DNA from: Phycisphaerales bacterium
Lineage (GTDB): Bacteria > Planctomycetota > Phycisphaerae > Phycisphaerales > UBA1924
Length of the DNA: 64,000 bases
NCBI GenBank assembly: GCA_020847535.1
Contig: JADLBU010000076.1
Span: 1 to 64,000 of the forward strand
Direction of reading: 5' to 3'
Within the stretch, counting starts at the first letter, position 1, and each line of letters opens with the position of its first letter. The notes beneath the pieces were generated by a model, which did no database searches, had not been told where the DNA came from, and worked only from the letters and a program-made list of their open reading frames with translations. Positions 34,042-41,713 of this stretch are shown here, piece after piece. The position numbers and the translations under genes are program-made.

Positions 34042-36264
34042 ATGACCCGCGTCGATCTAGTCTCACGCATCGGCGCCCGAATCGGGCGATGCTCTCTGAT
34101 CGCGGCGGTTCTCACGTTCGCGGGCGGCTTTGCATCTCCGAGCGCCCGCGCGGATGTGACGCTCATCCCCCCGCCCGAGACCGGCCCCAAGACCGTCAAT
34201 CTCACCAAGGTCGGCAACACGTGGGAGATGCGCGATGCCCAGTCCAACAAGCTGATCATGCAGGAGCGCAACGCCGTGCCCCAGACGCAGGTCTGGGACA
34301 CCCTCGTCCAGCGCGTCGTCGAGATCCGACCTCAGCCCACCGGTTACGACATGGTCGTGACCTTCTCAAACCCCACCGACCAGGCCCGACCCGCGGGGGC
34401 CCTCTACGCCGGCATGTTCACGCTCGGGCCGTCCGTCACGTACTTTGACTTCCGCTACGGAAGCCAGCCCGTCCAAGCCGACTTTGCAACCTATGTCGGT
34501 CAGCAGTTCAACTACCCCGATTCCCAGTACGCACCCGTGTGGGTGTTCATGAACGGGGAGTACGCGGTCGGCGTCAGCATCCTCTACCCGATGCTCAGCT
34601 ACGAGCACGACCTCCGCATCGGGCTCATGAACCCCACAGGCAGCAACGATGGCGAGGGCGGCAAGGGCTGGGGCATCAGCGCCAAAATCTCCAACAAGGG
34701 CACCGAACCCTGGGATCAGCAGCTTCCTTTCTCGGCGATGATCCCCCCAGGACAGGAGCGCACATACGTGCTGTGCGTGCGGGTCTCCCACAACCCCGGC
34801 GAGTGGGCGCGCACGCTGCTGCCCTATCGCCGCTACTTCCGGGAGTCCTACGGCGGCGTCACCTATCGCCGCGAGGGCAAGCCGCTCCAGCCCGTGGTGA
34901 TCGCAGAGAACAGCTACCTCGAGCCCTCCAACAAGCTCGGATTCACCTACATCGCCTCGCGCCGCCCCGATGTCTTCGGGTGGAAGCCCTGGGCCGACGC
35001 CCTCAAGCAGGCGCCCAAGGGCAACATCCAGATGCTCTGGGCCCCCTCGGGCATCTACTACGAGCAGGCCGCGCTCAACTTCCCATTCCAGATGACCACC
35101 CACTGGCAGAGCGATCCCAAGCTCGCCACCGCACTCGATCCGGTCATCGGCCTCAAGGCCGTCGGTAGCGCCGGAGTCCCCCTGGGCCTGTGGTGGGGGC
35201 GATCGGTCGAGGTCGCCACGGAGTGGGAACCGGCCGAGATGCCGACCCTCGATGTGACGGATTCGGCACAGCGCGAGATCGCGTTCCGGGAGATGGACCT
35301 CGCCGTGCAGGCCGGCGTCACCGTCGTCGGGCTCGACACGTTCAGCCCCGGCAGGGTGCAGCTTGCCCGTCTGTACATGTGGCTGCACGATCTTCGCGAG
35401 CGCTATCCAACCGTCCGCTTCATCGTCGAGCCCAACGCCTGCGACCTGCTTCACTCGCTCGCCGGGTCGTTCATCTCCGGATGGAAGGATGCAACCAACC
35501 CCGGCAACATCGAGGGCCTCTACCGCGTCAACGTTCCGCACGCGCTCGCCGACTTCCTGCTCCCCGGTCACGAAACATTCCTGGCGTTCCGATACAACGG
35601 CTATCGCGAGTACTTCAACATCAACCCAACGCCCGAGCTGATCCAGCAGGACATGGAGAAGTTCGCCGCGATGGGATTCACCCCGGCGATCTTCGAAGAA
35701 CTCGGCGGGCTCCCAACGGTGCAGATCGCCCGGACGTGGGAAACAACGGTGCCCGCCGATCTCAGGCTGAGCCCGGCCGTGCATCCACTCAAATCTGACA
35801 TCACCACAGCGCTGGGCAGCACCTTCCGCCCTACCGATCGCGACACCGGCTCAAGCTCCAGCCGCGGCTCCGACAACGGAGCGACCTCCTCCAGCGGTGT
35901 CAGCACATTTACCCGCGCTGTGCTCGCCGGCGGCTCTCCGGCAAAGCAGGCCCCGGCCAAGAACCCCGAGTCGGGATCAGCCGAGTCGAGCGTGAACACC
36001 ATCGTCAACGGTGGTGGGGGTGGTAGGGGGGCGGCGCCCGGGAGCCCGTCGTCGGTGCAGCGCGCTCTGACATCGAGCAGCCGAACCAACTCATCGGTCT
36101 CTGAGGCCCTGAACCGCGCCGGCTTCTTCGGCGCTCTATCCGGCAAGGCCGCCGGCAAGGGGAGCAAGTCCAAGACTGCTTCCGGTCCGATCAAGGTCGT
36201 GACCTCCAAGACATCCGGCCAGCCCAGCCAGACCGCATCGGCCGACAAGGATGCCGCCGAATAG
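34042..36264 (+). CDS. Secreted protein of unknown function, possibly TIM-barrel
   Basis: A 740-residue exported protein. The signal peptide runs to about residue 38 (LIAAVLTFAGGFASPSARA). Residues 40-290 are beta-rich, and residues 290-590 look like an alpha/beta barrel resembling glycoside-hydrolase-like folds: GVPLGLWWGRSVEVATEWEP, AGVTVVGLDTFSPGRVQLARLYMWLHDL, RFIVEPNACDLLHS. No catalytic pair can be named. The last 150 residues are a Ser/Gly/Lys-rich low-complexity tail, probably a surface spacer. Confidence 0.65.
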   Translation: MTRVDLVSRIGARIGRCSLIAAVLTFAGGFASPSARADVTLIPPPETGPKTVNLTKVGNTWEMRDAQSNKLIMQERNAVPQTQVWDTLVQRVVEIRPQPTGYDMVVTFSNPTDQARPAGALYAGMFTLGPSVTYFDFRYGSQPVQADFATYVGQQFNYPDSQYAPVWVFMNGEYAVGVSILYPMLSYEHDLRIGLMNPTGSNDGEGGKGWGISAKISNKGTEPWDQQLPFSAMIPPGQERTYVLCVRVSHNPGEWARTLLPYRRYFRESYGGVTYRREGKPLQPVVIAENSYLEPSNKLGFTYIASRRPDVFGWKPWADALKQAPKGNIQMLWAPSGIYYEQAALNFPFQMTTHWQSDPKLATALDPVIGLKAVGSAGVPLGLWWGRSVEVATEWEPAEMPTLDVTDSAQREIAFREMDLAVQAGVTVVGLDTFSPGRVQLARLYMWLHDLRERYPTVRFIVEPNACDLLHSLAGSFISGWKDATNPGNIEGLYRVNVPHALADFLLPGHETFLAFRYNGYREYFNINPTPELIQQDMEKFAAMGFTPAIFEELGGLPTVQIARTWETTVPADLRLSPAVHPLKSDITTALGSTFRPTDRDTGSSSSRGSDNGATSSSGVSTFTRAVLAGGSPAKQAPAKNPESGSAESSVNTIVNGGGGGRGAAPGSPSSVQRALTSSSRTNSSVSEALNRAGFFGALSGKAAGKGSKSKTASGPIKVVTSKTSGQPSQTASADKDAAE

Positions 36265-36333
36265 CCCGTGAAATCTCCGGCTTGCGGTCCCGGAGCGTTG
36301 CCTTGCCAGCAGGATCTTGTTAGGCTCGCCGCC

Positions 36334-37002
36334 GTGGCGCAGCGTCACCATCATTACGAACAGGCGTTCGAGCGATACCTGCGAGCCCGTCGGATCCCTT
36401 ATGTCGCCGTCGATGAAGCCAAGAAGGCGCTGCTCCCTCAGGACCACGCCTTCCGCGCCCGCCTCACCCAGGCCGGCGGCTGCGTTCCCGCCGACTTTGC
36501 CCTCAAATCCTTTGACTTCGTGATCTACGGCCAGGGTGGCAACCTGCTTCTGGAGGTCAAGGGTCGCCGGGTGGCCCGCGCCGCTCGGCAGTCCTCTGAT
36601 GCTCGAACCGACAGGGGCGTCGAGCTGTTCACCCGCCCCCCGCGAGCCCGGCTGGAAAGCTGGGTCGGGCTCGACGATGTCGAATCTCTCAAGACCTGGC
36701 AGCAGCTCTTCGGGCCTGAATTCAAGGCGGTTTTCGTCTTCGTCTACTGGTGCGAGGAGCAGCCCCCCGATGGGCTCTTCCAGGAGATCTTCGATCACAA
36801 CGGCCGCTGGTACGCCGTCCGCACCGTCATGCTCGATGAGTACACCAAGGTCATGAGAACCCGCAGCCCGCGCTGGCGAACCGTCCATCTCCCTACCGAA
36901 GCCTTCGAACGGATCAGCTGCCCGCTCACGCCCGCTCTGGAGCAGGTTGGAGTGGGGGGAGCGAGCGGCCGTGTCGGCGAACCGGCCTTCGAGCCGCTCT
37001 AG
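36334..37002 (+). CDS. HYExE-family protein, possible PD-(D/E)XK nuclease fold
   Basis: A 222-residue protein opening AQRHHHYEQAFERYLRARRIPYVAVDEA, the motif for which planctomycete HYExE proteins are named, as I recall. Residues 55-85 read FALKSFDFVIYGQGGNLLLEVKGRR, with Asp in one strand, then Glu-x-Lys in the next, the pattern of PD-(D/E)XK nucleases. I infer a nuclease-like fold; activity is unproven. A GTG start at 36334 is used since it places the conserved motif at the N-terminus; the ribosome site is weak. Confidence 0.7.
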   Translation: MAQRHHHYEQAFERYLRARRIPYVAVDEAKKALLPQDHAFRARLTQAGGCVPADFALKSFDFVIYGQGGNLLLEVKGRRVARAARQSSDARTDRGVELFTRPPRARLESWVGLDDVESLKTWQQLFGPEFKAVFVFVYWCEEQPPDGLFQEIFDHNGRWYAVRTVMLDEYTKVMRTRSPRWRTVHLPTEAFERISCPLTPALEQVGVGGASGRVGEPAFEPL

Positions 37003-37092
37003 AGTGAACGTTACGAGATCGCAACGCCTCTTCAGATCGACACTTACAGCATCGCTTTACCTCCCGACCCCGGGTCGATAGCATGGTGGACG

Positions 37093-37332
37093 ATGCAGCA
37101 TCCTCGTATTTCGATCATCCTGCTTGCGCTCCTGGTGGCGGCATGCTCTCTGACCGTGAGCACACCCACCGCGCACGCCCAGCCGCGCAATGAGCCGCAG
37201 CGGATCACCCCGCCCCAGCCCTCGAAGGAAGAGGATCCATCCTTTGTCGCCCAGGCGTTCGTGCTGCTGGTGATCGCCGCCGCGGCGATCGGGGCCAACA
37301 TGATCCCCAGCAAGCGCGGTCACCAGGACTGA
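37093..37332 (+). CDS. Small exported membrane protein
   Basis: A 79-residue protein with a signal-like N-terminus (ISIILLALLVAACSLTV), a Pro/Gln-rich middle and a second membrane helix (VAQAFVLLVIAAAAIGANMI). It lacks recognisable domains. It starts a run of three small genes spaced 16-22 bases apart that leads to the RicT/PSP1 gene, so it is probably in that operon. Confidence 0.65.
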   Translation: MQHPRISIILLALLVAACSLTVSTPTAHAQPRNEPQRITPPQPSKEEDPSFVAQAFVLLVIAAAAIGANMIPSKRGHQD

Positions 37333-37348
37333 CGCTCGCCCTCATTCC

Positions 37349-37690
37349 ATGAACAGCCCCGCCGACTCATCACCTCCTGCGGCATCCCGCGATCACACCC
37401 CGTTGCTCGTGGTGTTGAACGCCGCGCTGGTGCTGATCCTGGTGGTGGTGACCCTCGGTGGACAGACCCGTGCATCCGCTCAGACCGGCCGGCAGGCGCC
37501 GATCCGCGCCCACGGTGAGTACAGCGTGCTGGCGCCCAAGTCCGCCGGCGGCAACACCGGCTCTGTCGTCATCATCGATTCAGTAAACAGCGAAATGGCC
37601 TGCCTCGAGTGGGACAAGACCCGCCGGGCCCTGGTCGTCACCAGCTACCGAGACCTGACCGCCGACGCCACCGAGAACATCGGACGTTAG
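37349..37690 (+). CDS. Small membrane-anchored protein
   Basis: A 113-residue protein: a polar N-terminus, one membrane helix (LLVVLNAALVLILVVVTLGG, residues 19-38), then an exported domain with SVVIIDSVNSEMACLEWDKTRRALVV, which looks like a beta-hairpin pair. A similar design is seen in the next gene (LILIIDNRTETLGVYRLE), suggesting the two are distant paralogues. Function unknown. Confidence 0.65.
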   Translation: MNSPADSSPPAASRDHTPLLVVLNAALVLILVVVTLGGQTRASAQTGRQAPIRAHGEYSVLAPKSAGGNTGSVVIIDSVNSEMACLEWDKTRRALVVTSYRDLTADATENIGR

Positions 37691-37712
37691 TTCACAAGCC
37701 CGCCTCGCCACC

Positions 37713-38075
37713 ATGTCGCGACAGATCGCCAACCCTCCCCGACCCATCTGCGCCAGCCGCGCGCTGACGGCGATGCTCTGGGCCTCGGCGGTCGTGCTGA
37801 CACTCCTGGTCGTCGTGCAGGCCGCCACATGGCTGGATGCCCAGCCCCTGGATGCCAAGCAGGCCTACGCCGGCGGCATGGTGACCGCCACCGGTCCACT
37901 GGTCGCGATGTCCAGCGAGATCGGCAAGGAAGACCTGATCCTGATCATCGACAATCGGACCGAGACGCTCGGCGTCTACCGCCTCGAAGCCGGCGGCCAG
38001 CTTCAGCAATACCAGCAGCTCAGTCTCCCCAGCATATTCATCGAGGCCCATTCCAAGGGGCCCGGTCGAAGATAG
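37713..38075 (+). CDS. Small membrane-anchored protein, likely paralogue of the previous gene
   Basis: A 120-residue protein with one membrane helix (residues 20-38) followed by GPLVAMSSEIGKEDLILIIDNRTETLGVYRLEAGGQLQ, a beta-hairpin type domain similar to that of the gene before. It lies 33 bases upstream of ricT. Function unknown; the arrangement suggests co-expression with RicT. Confidence 0.65.
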   Translation: MSRQIANPPRPICASRALTAMLWASAVVLTLLVVVQAATWLDAQPLDAKQAYAGGMVTATGPLVAMSSEIGKEDLILIIDNRTETLGVYRLEAGGQLQQYQQLSLPSIFIEAHSKGPGRR

Positions 38076-38108
38076 CGGGGACTCCCTGTCGGCTGCCGGA
38101 GTTGCCAC

Positions 38109-39737
38109 ATGGCCATCCTTCCCCTGCCTCAGTTCGAGGCGGATCTCGAGGCCGATCGCAAAGTCTACGAAGCCCTGCAAACCCCCAAGACGCTGGTCGT
38201 GCGCTTCGGCGTCATGAAGCTCGTCGGCGAGTTCCCCAACGACTCGGGCGCCAAGCCCGGCTGCGGTTCCAAGCTGGTCGTACGCACGCATCGCGGCACC
38301 GAGATCGGCGAGATGCTCACCAGCACCTGCCCCAACAGCGGCTGCTCCAAGAGCGTCAGCCGCCAGCAGATGCTCGAGTACGTCGAAAACTCCGGCGGAA
38401 GGGACTACCCGTTCTTCCAGGATGGCCGAGTCCTGCGGGTCGCCACCGTCGACGACCTCCAGCGCCAGGAGAGCCTCGAGCAGTCCCGCCACGGCATGCG
38501 CACCGAGGCCAAGCGCATCGTCGAGGAGATGGACCTGCCCATCAAGGTCGTCGATGCCGAGCCGATCCTCGGCAACGACCGGCTCTTCATCTACTACTAC
38601 AGCGAAGACCGCGTCGACCTTCACGACCTGGCCCCGCGCCTGGCGCGACTCTTCCACAACCGCGTCGAGCTGCGCCAGGTCGGCGCCCGTGATGAGGCCC
38701 GCATCTCCGCGGACTACGAGCGCTGCGGCCAGTACTGCTGCTGCAAGAACTTCCTCAAGGTCCTCAAGCCCATCAGCATGAAGTCCGCCAAGATCCAGAA
38801 GGCGACCCTGGATCCGCTCAAGATCTCCGGCCGATGCGGCCGGCTGATGTGCTGCCTGCGCTACGAAGATGAAACCTACGAAACACTGCGCAAACGCCTC
38901 CCCAAGAAAAAGCAGCGTGTCGGAACGCCCGAGGGCGATGGCTTTGTCATAGACACCCAGATCCTGACCCAGCTCGTGCTCGTGCAGTTCGATGATCCCG
39001 AGCCCGATGGCAAGCTCCGCCGCGGCGCGATCCCCGTCGAGAATCTCAGCGAGCCCAAGTCAAAGACGCCGCCGCCGCCCCCGCCTCCGGCGTTTCCCGC
39101 TCAGGGCATGCGCCCCGCACCCGGCCCGCGTGATCGCCGCCCCGAGCCCGATCGCCCCCGGCCGGGTCCATCCGGTCCGGAACGAGGAGAGCAGCGTGTA
39201 CCCGCCGGCCGCGAGCCTCAGCGCACCGAAGGTCCGTCAAGCGGACCCCCAACCGGTCCCAGAGACTCAGGCCCACGAACCGGCAGCGCACCCGCCCAAA
39301 GCAGGCCCCGTGATCGCAGCGCGGAGCCTCAGCGCGGAGATCGCAGCGCCCAACCGCCACAGCGCCCGCCGCAATCCCAACAGGTGCCCCGACCTCAACA
39401 ACCGCCACCTCGCCCGCCTCGGGATGAAGGCCGGCCGTCGGCACACACCTCCCACGGTGACATGGATGATTTCGGCCCCGATGAGATCGATGACCTGCTC
39501 GCCGGATCAGATCGCGGCCCCCGTGACGAGGCCAATGACCAGCCCAATGACCAGCCGGATTCCGGCCCCGGAGAGCCCGGGCAAGGTTCCCGTCGCCGCC
39601 GCCGCCGCCGCCGTCGGCGCGGGGGAGGTGGTGGAGGAAGTGGGGGTGCTGGGGGCGGGGGTGGTGGGGGTGGTGGGGGTGGTGGCAATCCATCAGATGG
39701 ACGCCCCGGCGGTCCTCAGACACACCCATCGCCTTGA
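38109..39737 (+). CDS. ricT: PSP1-domain protein RicT (YaaT) with long low-complexity tail
   Basis: Residues 1-320 match the PSP1/YaaT family: CGSKLVVRTHRGTEIGE, DRLFIYYYSEDRVDLHDLAPRLARLF, and two Cys-rich blocks RCGQYCCCKNFL and SGRCGRLMCCLRYE near residues 205-255. In Bacillus, RicT joins RicA and RicF in an iron-sulfur complex that guides RNase Y. The 200-residue C-terminal tail is unusual for the family: Pro/Arg/Gln-rich, then ten consecutive Arg and a poly-Gly run from G-rich repeat DNA. It may bind RNA. Confidence 0.85.
   Translation: MAILPLPQFEADLEADRKVYEALQTPKTLVVRFGVMKLVGEFPNDSGAKPGCGSKLVVRTHRGTEIGEMLTSTCPNSGCSKSVSRQQMLEYVENSGGRDYPFFQDGRVLRVATVDDLQRQESLEQSRHGMRTEAKRIVEEMDLPIKVVDAEPILGNDRLFIYYYSEDRVDLHDLAPRLARLFHNRVELRQVGARDEARISADYERCGQYCCCKNFLKVLKPISMKSAKIQKATLDPLKISGRCGRLMCCLRYEDETYETLRKRLPKKKQRVGTPEGDGFVIDTQILTQLVLVQFDDPEPDGKLRRGAIPVENLSEPKSKTPPPPPPPAFPAQGMRPAPGPRDRRPEPDRPRPGPSGPERGEQRVPAGREPQRTEGPSSGPPTGPRDSGPRTGSAPAQSRPRDRSAEPQRGDRSAQPPQRPPQSQQVPRPQQPPPRPPRDEGRPSAHTSHGDMDDFGPDEIDDLLAGSDRGPRDEANDQPNDQPDSGPGEPGQGSRRRRRRRRRRGGGGGGSGGAGGGGGGGGGGGGNPSDGRPGGPQTHPSP
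39596..39690. repeat. GCC/GGT-rich and GGGGTG-type low-complexity tract
   Basis: Tandem GCC units followed by GGGGGTGGT-like repeats encode the Arg run and Gly run at the end of RicT. Confidence 0.8.
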
Positions 39738-39892
39738 GCGCCGATTCCCACGCGAACACTTCCGCTGCCTTTGGTACACTGCCGGTGTCCACGGGCGCGT
39801 GGGATCGCCCATTTGTAAGTCATACCGCGCGCGGTTCGAGGGATAGGCTGCACGGTTGTTGGATCTGTGCAATTGCACCGGAGTCCTGTCGA

Positions 39893-41599
39893 ATGCTCAA
39901 TTCCGTCCTTCGTTCCAGCGCCGCGGCGATCGCCGCCCGGTCGGGTGTAGTCTTCAGTATCGCCGGCCTGCTCGCCTCCGGAGTCGTCGGCTGCGCTGCA
40001 TCAGGCGGCAAGCCCGTCCCTGCCGGCGTCCACAAGACCGTCGACCAGCAGCCGTTCGCCGTCGTCAACGCCGTCAAGGTCCCGGTCCCCGAAATCAGGA
40101 TGGGCAATCCCGCGACCATCGAGCGGATCCTGCACGAGGGCAAGTACAACAACCAGGTGATGGACCAGCTCCGCCACCTGACCGTCGAGATCGGCCCGCG
40201 GCTGACCGGCTCAACACGCAACTACGAATCGCGCCTCTGGGTCGCCGAGCAGTTCAAGGCCTGGGGTATGTCGAATGTCCGCCTGGAGAAGTGGGGAACG
40301 ATCCCCGTGCGATTCGATCGCGGACCCTCCTCGGGTAAGATCTACCTCACCACCGAGAAGCGCAACGAGGATGGCTCAACCTCCCCCGCTGAGCCGATCA
40401 TGCTCCGCGAGATGGAGCTGACGACCCTCTCCTGGGCCAAGGGCACCGATGGCCCGCAGCGCGGACCCGTCATCAAGATGCCCGAGGACGATTCCCAGTA
40501 CGCCCAGATCAAGGACAAGCTCAAGGGCGCCTGGATCCTCATGGATCGCCCCTCGCGCGAGGGCATGCGCGGCCTGCGCTGGCAGCTCGGGGATGACTAC
40601 CGCCGACGGGCCGATGCACGCCAGCGGCTCGCCGAAGGCACCAAAAAGATCGAGGAACTCCCCATCCTCGAGCGGCTCGCCTTCGACGGGGTCGCCGGGT
40701 ACATCACCGCATCCCGCGATGAACGCGTCTGGACGGGGGCGATCCCCGGCTGGCGCGAGCTCGACCCCGCCAACGTGCCCCCCGATGTTCATGTGCAGGT
40801 TCGCATGTCCGACTACGACTGCCTCAACTCGCGACTGGCCGATGGAGAGTCCGTCGAGGTCGAGATTAACCTCGAGAACAAGTTCATCCCCGGGCCCATC
40901 GAGTGCTTCAACGTGATCGCCGAGATCCCCGGAACCGAGAAGCCCGATGAGGTCGTGATCTTCTCAGCGCACCTGGATTCCTGGGATGGCCCCGGCTCCC
41001 AGGGATGCACCGACAACGGCACCGGCAGCGCCAGCATGATCGAGGCCGCACGCATCCTCACGAGCGTCGGCGCCAAGCCCGCGCGGACCATCCGCTTCGT
41101 GCTGTGGGACGGCGAGGAGCAGGGTCTCCTCGGCTCGGCCGAGTACGTCGACCACCTCAAGAAGACCGGAGAACTCGACAACGTCTCCGCCTGCTTCGTC
41201 GATGATGGAGGCACCAACTACCAGGGCGGAGCGCCCGCCCTGCCATCGCAGGTAGACATGCTCGCCGCCGCCACCGCACCGGTCAACGGCCATTTCTACG
41301 ACACCGCCGATGACAAGCCGCTCAACGTCAACGTCCGCACCGTCGAAACCCTTGGTACCGGCGGCGGATCCGACCACGCCAGCTTCAACCGCGTCGGTGT
41401 GCCTGGCTTCTACTGGGATGAACGGGGCCGTGCCGATTATGGCTACGGCTGGCACACCCAGTTCGACCGCATCGACCTGGCGATCCCCGAGTACCTGATG
41501 CAATCGGCGACCTGCTCGGCAATCACAGCGTACAACCTCGCCTGCGCTCCCGGGCTGCTGCCGCGCGAGGTCAAGGAAGAAAAGCAGGCTGCGCCGTGA
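39893..41599 (+). CDS. M28-family zinc aminopeptidase lipoprotein
   Basis: A 568-residue lipoprotein: signal peptide with lipobox GVVGC (Cys near residue 34). A PA-type insert (residues 150-300) precedes the M28 catalytic core: zinc ligands in VVIFSAHLDSWDGPGSQGCTDNGTG (His and bridging Asp), FVLWDGEEQGLLGS (catalytic Glu pair), an Asp in CFVDDGG, and the final zinc His in GWHTQFDRID. Such enzymes are exopeptidases resembling bacterial leucyl aminopeptidase or glutamate carboxypeptidase. The ATG at 39893 has GGAG 9 bases upstream. Confidence 0.9.
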   Translation: MLNSVLRSSAAAIAARSGVVFSIAGLLASGVVGCAASGGKPVPAGVHKTVDQQPFAVVNAVKVPVPEIRMGNPATIERILHEGKYNNQVMDQLRHLTVEIGPRLTGSTRNYESRLWVAEQFKAWGMSNVRLEKWGTIPVRFDRGPSSGKIYLTTEKRNEDGSTSPAEPIMLREMELTTLSWAKGTDGPQRGPVIKMPEDDSQYAQIKDKLKGAWILMDRPSREGMRGLRWQLGDDYRRRADARQRLAEGTKKIEELPILERLAFDGVAGYITASRDERVWTGAIPGWRELDPANVPPDVHVQVRMSDYDCLNSRLADGESVEVEINLENKFIPGPIECFNVIAEIPGTEKPDEVVIFSAHLDSWDGPGSQGCTDNGTGSASMIEAARILTSVGAKPARTIRFVLWDGEEQGLLGSAEYVDHLKKTGELDNVSACFVDDGGTNYQGGAPALPSQVDMLAAATAPVNGHFYDTADDKPLNVNVRTVETLGTGGGSDHASFNRVGVPGFYWDERGRADYGYGWHTQFDRIDLAIPEYLMQSATCSAITAYNLACAPGLLPREVKEEKQAAP

Positions 41600-41608
41600 A
41601 CCGGTCGA

Positions 41609-41713
41609 TCAACAGCGCTCGACGATGATCGACCCCTCCAGGTCGTTGTTCTTGGAGCTGCCACGCTTCGTGTTCGGCCGCGTGGTGTTCGCCACTCCCG
41701 AGCCGCCCAGCAT
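41609..41713 (-). CDS. Possible 34-residue protein coupled to hldE
   Basis: The hldE stop and this ATG share bases (TGATG), a common arrangement for translational reinitiation. The peptide runs MLGGSGVANTTRPNTKRGSS and ends KNNDLEGSIIVERC, with the second half looking like a structured or conserved tail, not random GC-rich sequence. I do not recognise it. It ends 9 bases before the stop of the convergent M28 gene. It is reported with low confidence since length alone proves nothing. Confidence 0.35.
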   Translation of the reverse strand: MLGGSGVANTTRPNTKRGSSKNNDLEGSIIVERC

